Source of the DNA: Symsagittifera roscoffensis
Lineage: Eukaryota; Xenacoelomorpha; Acoela; Convolutidae
Direction of reading: 5' to 3'
Assembly (NCBI RefSeq): GCF_963678635.1
Contig: NC_087062.1
Coordinates: forward strand, 20,631,789 to 20,695,788
DNA: 64,000 bases
A program made the translations under genes and the position numbers. Positions within the stretch are counted from its first letter, which is position 1. The number at the start of each line of letters is the position of its first letter. Shown here one piece after another: positions 52,443 through 63,818 of the stretch. The notes under the pieces are model-generated. The model had not been told where the DNA came from. It saw only the letters and a list, made by a program, of their open reading frames with translations, and did not search any database.

Positions 52443-53769
52443 TTTTTTTTTTTCGTTTTCCTCGTACAAGTTTTTGCTTTAATTGCTCAACAATATAACA
52501 CTGTCAAAATGTCCCCAAGTGAGTTTGAAGCTAATCAATTGTATCATTGTCACTACTTGAGGAGGCTCTAGGATGTCAATTATCAGGATGCTCTAATTCG
52601 AAGACAAAGTAAACCAAGTTTGTTCGCTGAGATGATTTGGGTTTTTTCTATACATTAAATGGAAGGGAATGTAGAAATCATTGCCTTCCAATTTCAGCTT
52701 GTTTATTTTTACGTAATGAGCCAATTAAAATAAGTTTTGACAATGTATTAGGGTTCTCGTATATGTATGAAAGAGATGAATGCATACTTCTGTTAAAAAT
52801 GAATCAAAAGTTTGATTGGTCTGATTCAAACCATTTTAAAAGGAATCACGCAAATTCTTTTATTAGGTTTCTTTGGTTGAATTTTTTGAAAGTATGACTT
52901 AAAATTGCTGGAAAAAAAACGGATAAAAGTCATACTTTCAAAAAATTCTTTGAAAGTACGACTTTATCCGTTTTTTTCAGCAATTTAATCTATCTTTGAA
53001 TTTTGGCCTTACGTTTTGTATCGCAAAAGGTGCGAAGCACCGCTTCGCCTATATTTGTTTTGTCTTTTTATAAAAATCTTGGTATATAGAGTTAATGCTA
53101 ACTGTAAGTGGAAAAATACCTCGATTATAAAACCAGCAGAAGTGATTTTGCGGATAAGAAAGAATGCTAGCAATATAGTGCAGAACATAAAAGCGCTTCA
53201 AATTTCGTTTTTTTTTTGTAAATTTTCGGAAATCTGGGGATTTCTTTACTTGATTTGACGACAGTCAAAGTAGAAGCGGACAAGTCGATAAAGCTCCACT
53301 TAGCTTCTCTGCCGATTATTTTTTAAAACTCGAGAAAGGGAAGCAGTCAATTGAGGAGCTAGGCTTCTGTTCGCTATCAATATATGTATATGGCATATTA
53401 CCCCTGAGATGAAATTAATTGGCCGTCTTTGATTTTTTAATTCATCTACCAGCCTAAAAGATCTAGATCAATCAGCCAGCTTGTGCTATGTCACTTAGTT
53501 AATTTAGTTGTATTGAGGTTGTAACATCATTTTGATATAACTTTAGCCTTTAAAAGAACGAGAGAAAGGAAGGGCTTCCAGCTGCAGTTTATTGTGACCA
53601 TGCAAGCTTAAAAGCCGTAAATAAGTATAAACTAACTGCTTATACCTCTGGACAATTTTTTTGTTTAACCTCGGGACAATTTTATATGGTTAAAATGAAA
53701 TGAGTGTCAAATCAAATTTTTTTTGAATTTTAATATGCAGAGGTTACGTAGCTCTGCATCGCCGAGAAA
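52443..53769. other. Gene-free AT-rich DNA
   Basis: No supported gene. It holds the overlapping hairpin at 52,880-52,988 and a GCGAAGC-type palindrome at 53,032-53,050. A plus frame at 52,637-52,897 is open but lacks any recognisable motif or splice support. Confidence 0.5.
52880..52988. other. Overlapping inverted repeats, alternative hairpins
   Basis: AATTTTTTGAAAGTATGACT at 52,880 pairs exactly with its complement at 52,928-52,947. The downstream copy at 52,949-52,965 can pair with that same arm, extended by CGGATAA/TTATCCG and AATTGCTG/CAGCAATT pairing, to give a longer hairpin of about 40 bases per arm. The two foldings exclude each other. Confidence 0.85.
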
Positions 53770-54283
53770 AACTCTGCTGTAGTTATATCGGGTCAAAGTG
53801 GGTTTGGTAAATCGAGTATTCTTTATCATCTCAAACATCATAAAACGATGAAAAGATACTACCCTGGCTATTGGGTCTTCTATTTTGAGAAGGTTGTCCT
53901 GCCTAATGGCAAAAATTTGCTTGTTTTTGACACCGGAGCGTGTAACCGACGTCAAATAATTGTATTCTGCCAAAAATTAGAAGGACTGGTTTTTGTAGTT
54001 GACGGATCGAATCCCGATTCTTTTCGAGCTGCTACCAGTTATTTGTAGAATTTGTGCAATAGTGATGAATCGAATATGCCGTTGTTAGTACTTGTAACGA
54101 AGAAAGACCTTCCTTCCTAGGTGGGCTTGGGTGTTGTAAGAGAAGCCTTAGAACTACATTGTATAACTAATAGACTCTGGCATATCCACGCTTGCTTTTG
54201 AAGAACGCTTGCTTACCGGAGAAGATTTGATGCCAGCTTTTGAAGAATTAACTCGAATGATGAAGTATTTTGTGAAAAACTGA
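53770..54283 (+). pseudogene. Arf/Arl-family small GTPase pseudogene
   Basis: One frame reads SGQSGFGKSSILYHLK (P-loop), then FEKVVLPNGKNLLVFDTG (G3 region), GLVFVVDGSNPDSF, PLLVLVTKKDLPS (G4, TKKD where NKxD is usual) and LWHIHAC (G5 region). A shifted frame supplies the C-terminus, LMPAFEELTRMMKYFVKN. Broken by TAG at 54,046 and 54,118, TGA at 54,199 and a frame change right after it. The switch region is damaged: the DTG is not followed by the usual Gly-Gln. No introns interrupt the roughly 170 codons, so a retrocopy is possible; the AG before 53,741 resembles an acceptor, so a decayed exon is the alternative. The N-terminal start is missing. Confidence 0.85.
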
Positions 54284-55544
54284 AATCTGTGCAAATGGAT
54301 TTCAACGCTAATAGATTTAGAACAAAAAAATTTATTGATCTTTTAATGTTTTATTATTATATAGCAACTGTACCCGGCTGTTGAGCAAGTAGTTCGAAGT
54401 TTTTTTGGAAATTACAATTTTTCATATTTGTTACCATGTTCACGTGTAGTAGTTGTGGGTTGAAATTGAGCTCCAAATAGATTTTAAAAATAGCTAAACT
54501 ATTGTATACTGTATGTGAGCGAGGGAGTAAATATCAGTCGGAAAATCAATTGAAATTGGTCTGGAAAGCAAAAATATTGGGAATTTTTCTCGACATTGAG
54601 TGAAATTTTTACAATAAAAATAATAATTGTTTTTAAGCCAGAAACAAAAACATAAATGCTATGAAATTGTACCTCTAATAAAAAGCATCAGCTTGTCAGG
54701 TGGCATCTTGATGACCACATTCTATTCGCCTACTTCTTCAAAATTAGATCATATCTCCTTTTTAAAATTAGATCAAAATTAGACAGTACTCAAAAAGGAC
54801 CGCAAAAAATCTTCAAAAATCAAAAAGAATAGACACTGAGATACAACGCAAAATTCAACATTCAAAATAAGATAAAAAACGCAATTCATACCACAATTGA
54901 GACATCTCACAAGCTTTCTCAGGATGTCATAATTGACTGGGAAAACATCTTAGACCATTAATCCTCTTTTTTTGAATGGTCGGAACAATCAGATATTTGT
55001 AGTATCGATACTGTCTTTACTGAGATATAAATAAAGCGATTCTTTTTGACTAGGTTGTCTGTAGATAGGTTATCTTTTTAAATAGGAGATTCTTGGTTAT
55101 CTGCAGATTTGAATTTTGCAAATGTGATGGTATTCGATGTTCTGCCTACTTGAGCTATTTCAAAACAATAATCAAATTTAGTGCAATTTTTTGTTAGTAT
55201 TGTTTTTTTATTGATTGATTACGTTTTTTGGCGTAAAATATCTCCTGCCTTTTTTCAACTATATCAAGAGTGCCATCTTCGTAAATTTAGCAAGTTTTTG
55301 TTCGATAAGACTTTTCTGTAGATTTTTGGTTTTTGTCTGATAAGTATTTCCATTTTTGGGACTAAAAATTGGCTATTGTTTTCCGCTAGTGTTTACTTAT
55401 TTAATTCTCGTTTTTGTTTCCGCCTGATTTTATTCGACTTTGTGGCTTTTTTGTTAACAAGCATTTTTGTCTTCGCCTAATTTTTTTATTCAGTTCAAAT
55501 GTCTTTTTTTAGTTTTAGCTCTTGCCTATACACCGAATGATTGA
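54284..55544. other. Gene-free AT-rich DNA
   Basis: No gene, RNA or repeat can be supported. Confidence 0.5.
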
Positions 55545-56230
55545 TTTTTTTTGAAAAATGCAATCAATGTTTTCAGCTTCCTTGTTCATTTGAAGAACAT
55601 TAGACCAGTGCAATGCGTTAATTTGGCTCAGGGCAGTTCCACGGAAACGAGCCATCATAAGGTCATTTATTGTTTTAGTTTTTGCTTACACACGGAAAGA
55701 ATCAATGTTTTCAGCTTCCTTACTTTCCCATTGAATTTCAATTATAAATATAAGCTCACTTTTAGGTGTTTTCTTAGGCTAAATATGTTTCCAAGATAGT
55801 TTTTTTAATTAGAAGTTATATATTTGCCGCATGACCCATATTATGGAAGGTATGCTTCTGAAATTCCAATTGACATGCTGGTGTAGAGGTGCCGTGTGTG
55901 ACTTAGGCTCAGGGCACGTCCAAGAAACGCGCAGGTATAAAAGAAATTTTTTGGTTTTAGATTTTGTTTACACACCGAGTGAATTTGGCAGAAAAATGCA
56001 GTTAATATTTTCAGCTTCCTTATTTCCGTTTTTTTTTCGATTAAAAATAACATATTTGTCACATTCTGTATTGCAGTGTGTGATTCAAGTCAGGGTTTTT
56101 GAGCGTAATGGTTAGACATAAAGGCAATTGCTTTGGTCTTAGCTTGTTATACTGACACAGTGGATTGGACGCAGAAACAAAAATGCAATCAATTTTTTTT
56201 AGCTTCCTTATTTCCGTTTGAATTTATCAG
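55545..56230 (+). repeat. Degenerate local repeats
   Basis: The blocks TTTTGCTTACACACGG, AATCAATGTTTTCAGCTTCC and GGCTCAGGGCA.GTCCA.G..ACG recur three to four times (near 55,556, 55,625, 55,684, 55,905, 55,965 and 56,178), giving an old array with units of roughly 130-300 bases. The short frames across it are not conserved genes. Confidence 0.65.
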
Positions 56231-58013
56231 CTTACTTATAGACAATTTTTTTGGAGCCTCTTTGATGGGGGTTACAAATATATTCGGTGAAGATTCAAAC
56301 TATATACGCTATTACGTTTTTATCTTCTTTGATTTTTTCAACGTTTACCATTACTCAAACCTTTCACGTTGTTTTTGTTCCCAAAACGAAGTGTGAAGTA
56401 ACTTTATTTTCGGTTGTTTTAAGTGTTGTTTTTTCACTCAAAGTTAGTTACAATGAAATTGAAAATGGCTCTACTGATATCTCATATAAAAGCCCTAGTA
56501 GTTCAGAGGTACATAAAATAATGCAAGTATCTTGCCAAAAGTTTCTGGGAAAAACTGATTTTGATGTTATTGCTTCTTATACGAGTTTAGTAATGATTCG
56601 CTCTTCTTATCGATTCATTTTAAGTCAAAGTTGTGTAAAATCGTTTATTCTTTAAAAAAGTTTTTGGTAGGTAGTCTTAAGCTATTTTTTACTCCCTCAC
56701 CCCACAAACAAAAAACTACTAACATCAGAAAAAAATCTGTAAAAAATATATAATTTTTGCTAAATTAATGTCTAAGTAAAACCATTATAGTTTCTAGTTT
56801 GTTTCTCAAATGTTTTTTTTAAAATTATGTTGGGCGGAATCTCAATTGATTGTTCTCGCTAATATTATTCTCGAATTTTTTTGGCTTAACTAGTTTTTTT
56901 ATATTCAAGGTGATATTGTAGTTGCTTTTTTTCTGTGGTGGACATAACTTCTTTTTGTTCTAGCTGATAGTAAATTTTTTGCGTTGTAATTTTTCTCTCA
57001 TAATTTTTTGTTCAACTCAATGTTTGCCAAATTTTTCTAATTTGTTTTTCGGTATCGTTATTCAAATAAGATTTTCCGGTGACAAATCCTACCCCTCAAA
57101 AATTTGATTCGTTTTTTATTAAAACGTAAACAGTTTCTGTTTTGGGTCAACGCACTGGTTCCTTCGGCGTTGATCCACACTAAATATGAAGGAAAGCGCC
57201 CATCTTGGCCGTCTAAAAGTCGACGTGTATTCATAATTGATTGCTTCCGCCACTGGCAGTGGGGAGGAACTTAGTATTTGAAGTGTCTCAACAGTTTTTT
57301 CTACGCAAATACAGCCTGCGCAACTTATTTTCGGAATGGCTCGCATGATATATCATATTAAAGTCTTCTCAGTTGTGATTTAATTCACTAAATTTCAAGT
57401 TTTTTTTTGGTTTCGTTTTATGAATATGGTCGGAACATTCTGTGCTACTTGCACAGCGACCGGCTATCCTTGTTTGAATTTGCCGTTTTCCAAGAATTTA
57501 ATTTTAGTTAATGATTTTTCAAGTATTTATGTTAAATTTTCTGCGAATGAGGCAAAGCAATTTTGCTATCAAATATATTTTCTGCTCTTTTTCCTTTCCC
57601 TCTATTTATGAGTTTTTACCAATAAAATGCGTTTAAATTGTCCGATTAGTATGGAAATTGTCATTCGGACTAATTAGGCCGCAACAAATATAATATAATT
57701 CATAAATAACTTTATTAAACCACTCGTTAAACCATAAAATTGATGATCATGCGAGGTGGGGAAAACGAAAACGAGCCTCATTTTTATGTTGAAGTTTCAG
57801 GGAACATATTTTATCAATTTTTTTCTGAACTATGATTAGATGCTCTGTTTTTAATTTGCTGGCCGGGGACTTGATTCTGTATCTTTTTGAGCTGTTAACG
57901 CTTGTGTGCGTTACCGCCAGAATTTGCCCACCTTAGTGTTTTCTACTAGATTCTTAGAGTAATCTTGTGTTACTTTTGTTTTATATTCGCCTCATTTAAA
58001 TTTTTTTTTTCAG
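56231..58013. other. Gene-free DNA upstream of the RNF213-like exon
   Basis: No supported gene. A more GC-balanced patch at 57,119-57,346 has open frames on both strands but nothing recognisable. The right end is a long T tract and CAG, the acceptor for the exon at 58,014. Confidence 0.5.
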
Positions 58014-61000
58014 TGATGCAACCATGGATGTAGTTGCGAGTAACACCGAAAATGGAACCACCGCAGAAAAAGCGCACAGTGACTCAGAGAACACCGGAAG
58101 CCATGACTTCTTAAATGTCGGCTTTTCAAATGGTGAATCCCAAACGAGCGATAAAAACGCCGTTGCTGCATCACCTTTCAAACAGAGCAAAATCGCTGGA
58201 ACCAGTGAAAAACATGATAACGAGCTTGCTTTGAGTCACGATTCTCAGCCAGCTAATTCATTAAACATGTCTGGTGATGCAAATAAACAGCAGGAATCTG
58301 CAATTGAAAATGATTACGTTTCTACTGCCATTGATACCACCGAGACTTCTGAATTAACAAGTGAAGGCAAAGTTTTTAGTGACTTGGAAAAAACTCAGAC
58401 ATTTGATAGTTGCGCTCACGCTGATCAAAGTACTTTTAACTACAACCCTGATCCTCAATGTCAATTACTGCATATTAAAAATCAGGCTACAGAAAGTCCA
58501 GTAGAGGCGTCCCTTATAACATTTTCACGAAACACGGGTGGCTCCAGCAATTTGGAAGCGAAACAGACTCAAATGGAAAAAATGTCGACACAGATTAATT
58601 ATCCTGAGAACCCGCCTGTCTCGGAAGGCACTAAAACAGACAGACTGTTTTCTGCGATAAAAGACTCTTCCAAATTTTATAATAAAAATGAAAGTACCCC
58701 TTACTGGTGCTTCAAGTTCGAAATTGGTGTCGAGGCTCTAAACCACGGTCTGAGTACTCCCGTATACTGCGGTGTTTTAGTTCTCACGAAGAAAGATAAA
58801 ATTACAAACGGTAAATTCTTTCCTGGAACCAAAGTTTCCCACGATAACGTTAACTCCAAATTGCAGATGGAAGTAGTTGTTCCTAAAAAGGAAATCTCTG
58901 CGAACAGAAAGTTCTCTTACTCATATGCTATATCCGAGAGTAAAGATTGTAATGTGTTTAAAAACAACCCGGAATTATTGGCGAGACAGCAGAAATCCAG
59001 TGAAGTTACGGTGAGTGATTTAAAAAAGAATGAGAAAGTAATTGACGACAGAAATAAAGATATAAGCTTTAAACGATGTGACTCGAAATCTGCAGCGAAA
59101 ACATCAGTGAAAGTTACCAGACGCACGTTGCAAGAACTAGCGGAAACAAAAGATATCTCAAAAGATGTGGAAGATAACGACCAAGATGAATCTGAAACGA
59201 GTGATGCTGATGATCAAAATAACTTCAATCGAAACAAGTCAGTGGAAAATAGATTCTCTTTGCAGGACATACTTTGCAATTCGAAAAGAGACAGTTTGCA
59301 CGATGATAGTGCTCACAAATTCACAGAAATAAACGTGATAGTTGGATCGGATCTATGTTCGTTTGGGCAGAAAAAACTACTAGTCGGTGTCCGAACTTCT
59401 TTAGACAATTTCAAGAAAACGACCCCCGGTCATATTGTCGGATCAATCGAGGACTACGTTTGGATTCGTGTTTTAATTGAAACTGGAAGCCATTGGAAGT
59501 TTGACTATAAGTATGTTGCCGAAAATCCGAAAACGAAAAAATTCGAATGGGAACAAATGCACCAGGATGGTGAAATTAATAGGCGCATAAGTCAACTTAA
59601 CGGCAAGAAAATTATCAAGTACGACGGACTGGTCTCGTTTTTTGCCCAATCTGATCTTAAGAAATCGGAAGGTTGGTTTTCTAAAGTTGTCGGATTCTTT
59701 AAGGAAAGCACTGATAAGCGAAAGACTTATTATGGATCACAAAACTCTGTAGGCTTGGGAATCTATTTGAGATATCTTTTCCAGCAGCTTCTTAGCAATG
59801 AAATTGACGTTGATGCTTTTAGAAAAACCAGTTTGTTTGTCTTGAAAACGTTGTCACAAATAAACGCTGGTACTTCCAATTATATGAGCACGCTCGAGTT
59901 GATGTCTGTCGATGAAATAATTCTAACAGTTTTCAAACTTTTCCTACTTATTTTTGACACTTACCAAATTAGCGGCGAATTTACAGAATCACATGAATGT
60001 CAAATGGCCATAGTGGCTCTCTTCACTCTAATTGAAGCATATGATCTCTCTATTTCGGCTCTTGATTCTGTTTCTGAAGACGTCTACGAAAAGTTTCTTC
60101 GGTCGGCTTTGTTTCTTACTGATGCTTCCGAACATGCTCTTGCCGATCACGTCTCACAAGCTTCTTCGTTGAATTCTGCAATCAAAAATGTCTGTTCTAA
60201 ATTGCTGAGTGTCAAAGCGATTCAGAAAAACAAACTGTACCCAGTTTTAATCGAATGGCTCACAATGAACGAAAAAGCCATTTTCATTAATTTAAACTAT
60301 GCGCTGAAGGTCAATACAGAGGTTGTTGAAAGTCTTCGTAGTTACTACACATCGAAAAGTACTAGAAGACAGCTGTTGCTGGTGTATTTCAGACAAAACT
60401 GGACGAGTTGCGAGCTAATCAAAAATCTTAACTTACCAGTCGATGAAATAGTGAATTGTTATTACTACCGTCTCTCTCGTGACTCCAATAACGGAACACA
60501 ATTGAAACAAAACAAATTTATCTGTCTGATGAAGAGTCTTCTAATAACAACTAGCGAGGAATTGGAGATACAGTCAGAAACAGCGATTGACTTTTTGGAA
60601 AACTGTGGAAGATTGCTGATGCTCACAGCCCGAGAACCAATGTACAGTCCCCAAGTCAAGTGGTGCAACACTGTTATAGCAATCATTTTAGACTTCATGG
60701 AATTATTTGAGAGTCGTGGTATTGCGTTCGCAGAGCTCGAGGGAAAGTTCTCCATTTCAGATTTTGCAAAAAAATTGGGCAATTACTTGAATAAAGCCAA
60801 CTTACAGCTGATTTGTGTGACACAAAATGAGATAGTTGAATGGGGATACCTTCTGCGCACGCGAAAAAGTTTCTCAAACTACACGCGAGAAACTGTGGAA
60901 GCGATCATTAAAAAAATCATTCTGGGAATTATCGACCGAAAACTGATGGGGGGAGATCTTCACCGTTTTTATTTAACCCTTTCGGATATGCTTAATGTTA

Positions 61001-62172
61001 TTGAAAAAGACCAAAAGGACTTCGATAGAAGTGGAGTTGAGGGACTATTCGAGGAAGCAATTATAAATAGTCTCAAACATTTTATGGATTTCAACAGCAG
61101 AAGTGATTACCAAATAGATTTGAATGACATTGCGAAATGGTCACCGGCACTCGAAATTGCTTTCGTGAAAATTGCATCGGAAAAATTACCTGTCATAAAC
61201 ACTTCACTAAGCGCGCACGAAGTTATGTTCAAAATGCTGGACTGGAAACCGTTTATTCCATTACTTCATCTGGCCCGTCAAAGTCCAAAGACGGAAGCGT
61301 ATTTTCAGGAGCCCTTCTGGATAGTTCGTGAAAGCTTCAATCATGTATTCGAGGAACTTGAATGTGGAAACGTATCTTTCACATTTTACAGCAAATTATT
61401 CGACCTGAGTACAGTGTTTAAAAACATTTGTATGATGATGCTACCAGCGAAAGCTGAAGACATAGAACGCAAAATGCAGAAATGCAATTCCCTTTGCAAA
61501 TCCATTCAATCAAGCTTCGAAAAAATCGTAAAGCTGAAAGAACTAATTAACAAATTAAGGACACAAAATATCGAAATCGACATGAAGGAACTAGAAAGAT
61601 CTACGGAAGACTGGCAAAATAAACCCCTGAAAAAGTTTGCAGAAATCGACCGTAGAGGAAATGTTACTCTTACTGTTCCATCTCTACTTGACTCCGAGTT
61701 AACTTCGCTCGAAACATTCACGAAGTATATGAAAAGCCGCATTTTTTCAAAAATGACTTTCAAAGAGGTACAGCGGTCTTGCCTGGATGAAAACCATTTA
61801 TGCACGTACAAACAATTGCTAAATGAACTTTTAGCAGCTGTTCGGTCAAAATATTTGCGCATTGCTGATTCTTTAGCAAGTGGCGACATCATAGCGGAAA
61901 CAGCCCAACGGCGATTCAAACAGTATCGTGAAAATGAGAAAAAAGAAGAAATTCACTTCATGTTTGAGTTTTTGACAGAAAGCGTGAATGATGAAAAGAA
62001 TAAAGACGAGCTAAAGGCAGTGAAAGATATTCGAATGGTTCAAGTTTTGAAGCTGGATACTTTGCGAAAAAATAAAGACTTCGTGCAGGCTCTTTTGGAC
62101 TTGAAGGAAGTGCTGGGAATTGAAAATCACTTCGCAGTTCTGGATACTCTCTCAAAATTGGTTGGGGTTTGA
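58014..62172 (+). CDS. RNF213: RNF213-like E3 ligase/AAA+ protein, large N-terminal exon
   Basis: 1,382 codons open from an ATG at 58,024 in a perfect ACCATGG context. Residues 1-220 are disordered and Ser/Thr/Glu-rich. About 226-300 (YWCFKFEIGVEAL) and 432-530 (FTEINVIVGSDLC, HWKFDYKYVAENP) look like two beta-sandwich modules, the second with the YKYV motif of RNF213 N-terminal CBM20-like domains. GWFSKVVGFFKES follows near 560, and the rest is a helical-repeat arm. Known RNF213 proteins are several thousand residues, with six AAA+ units and a RING/E3 module, acting in ubiquitylation of lipid and bacterial surfaces; none of those domains lies in the window, so the call rests on the N-terminal arm. 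The frame ends at TGA 62,170, but a donor just before it (after 62,159 or 62,165, both phase 0) would splice to 62,347. Confidence 0.6.
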
Positions 62173-62346
62173 TCGCTAGTCATTTAGTATTTAACTCATT
62201 CATAACCAGTGGGTAGATTAAATCTCAAATTGAACCTTGTTCTAAAAAAGTACTCATCAATTATAAATTGCTTAAACCTTAATTAAAATTGTTTAAAAAA
62301 CCACCAGGCCAAAATTTCATGCAGAATCACTTGAAAATAAATTTAG

Positions 62347-62500
62347 GACAATCTGCAGGAAGTGCTGCTGAAACAGTTAGACGACACAATTCTGAAATGC
62401 AACAAAGACTTCGAAGACATAAAGCCGGCTGAAATTGATTCAATCAAAGCATTCGTGGAGCAGACCGCTTTCCTGGGTTGGATCCGCGATAAAATGCACA
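62347..62500 (+). CDS. RNF213: RNF213-like gene, next exon
   Basis: Acceptor AAATAAATTTAG before 62,347 and donor ACA|GTGAGT after 62,500 bound an open 154-base exon: DNLQEVLLKQLDDTILKCNK, then FVEQTAFLGWIRDKMH. It joins in phase 0 to the large exon. The WIR..M segment resembles the RNF213 region just before the conserved DLASISAGE-type stretch, which would be the next exon, not visible before 64,000. The acceptor CTGCAG 15 bases downstream would also keep the frame. Confidence 0.6.
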
Positions 62501-62593
62501 GTGAGTAAATTTCGACAAAACAGTTATTTCCTATAACAACAAGTTTTGCAGAAATGATTAAAGTTTGAACGAATTCATGGGGCCTATTCTAAT

Positions 62594-62924
62594 GGGCGAA
62601 GGACCGAAAGGGCGAAGGACTGAAAACAAAAAAAGCCGAAAGTCATTTATTAAAATGGATCAATTGCCGTTTTATTACAAGGAAGTAAATGAAGCAATAT
62701 TTAGCTTCTTTTAAAACGAAATCCTAGAAATATAACATTTGTTCCAACTGGCTGGCGGTCAGTGATAGTTTTGCTTATTTCTGGCGTGTTAATATTCAGT
62801 CAATATTAATATTAAGTACTTGGAAATGCTAAGTTTCATGGAGATTTTCACGCTTTCTTGCCAAATTTTTGAATACTGAAATCTGATTGGCTGATTTTCT
62901 TTTTCGCCCATTCGGTCCTTCGCC
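62594..62924. mobile_element. MITE-like element with terminal inverted repeats
   Basis: The left end GGGCGAAGGACCGAAAGGGC and the complement of the right end, GGCGAAGGACCGAATGGGCG, match at 18 or more positions. About 330 AT-rich bases lie between them with no coding. The left end also carries a second GGGCGAAGGACTGAA. Flanking target duplication is unclear (a TA-type at most). The family is not identified. Confidence 0.75.
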
Positions 62925-63339
62925 TATGAGGGATTCCACCCGAATTCTTCACTGCTTTTTTTTACAACTGTCTAGTTTTTTTAAGTTTAAAGCAAAATAG
63001 TTCAAAAGAAGTAATTTGAAAAGAAGTATAAGAAGAGTTAAAGCAAATTGTTTTTGTTCTGACCACAAAGTGGAAAGTAACTTGCAATTCAGTTGAGTTT
63101 TTCCACAAAATTTTAAACAACCACAAGTTTGTTACGAAGATGGAAGCAATGACATGATAGATACGTATCAGTCGTTCTTCGGGCTGCTTTAAAAAGTTCT
63201 AATAGTTTTCTTTTTTCTTGACAGGTTTTTGATGTTTTCGTTCTCGAACTAGTAATGAGCGATCGAGTTTTTCACTGGCTAATACTATTAATTAACGAGA
63301 AAGATGTCCAATTAATAAAAAGAGATATCCATTTTTATC

Positions 63340-63818
63340 AAGAGTAATGAGCGTAGTGAGTACTTTTATATAGGTCTTGCTGATTTATGTTTTGTTTTTC
63401 TTTTCAGGAAAAAGTTTTAAATTTTGTTCACGCTCAATTTTGATTTTTCGCGGTTTGACTTGTGATTTATTTACGTTCAGTGCATTTCTATTGTTAAGAG
63501 GAAAGCAAACTCTACTATCGAACAGCAAAATTGTAAAGGGTGCAAAAAAGTGATCTACTTTAATTTCGAAAATGGAAATTGATTATCAGGTTTCCCAGTG
63601 AAATAAAAGTTTTACCTATTGATCCAGTTTTCTGAAATTGGGTTAATTTCATCAAAAAAGTGTTCATCATAAATTTTTCTACAAGTTCAAAGAGCTTTAA
63701 GGCCATATATTTTTTTCTTCGAAATTCAAAAACTGGAGATTTTTGAAAAACCAGTCGTTTTTTTTTTCAGTTTCTTGCGTTCATTACTTTTTTCCAACTG
63801 TCAGTTGGCTGTGTTTGA
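63340..63818 (+). repeat. Dispersed repeat, copy 3 of 3
   Basis: Same order and orientation as at 16,508 and 48,172: AAGAGTAATGAGCGTAGTGA and TTTTATATAGG at the start, CCTATTGATCCAGTTTTCTG in the middle, and the palindrome CCAACTGTCAGTTGG at the end. It lies inside the RNF213-like intron. Confidence 0.85.

Larger units (their letters stand above)
23866..58013 (+). other. Proposed first intron of the RNF213-like gene (about 34 kb)
   Basis: Bounded by GTAAGT at 23,866 and a poly-T acceptor ending in CAG at 58,013. It contains no other convincing host gene on the plus strand. It contains a LINE nested in an older LINE, a minus-strand Ty3/gypsy element, segmental duplications, satellite-like arrays and a GTPase pseudogene. 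If the proposed first exon is wrong, this is an intergenic region of the same content. Confidence 0.35.

Noticed and set aside
57119-57346. Small gene on the minus strand (75 codons)
   Set aside because: GC-balanced patch but no motif, no splice context and open frames on both strands; not enough support.
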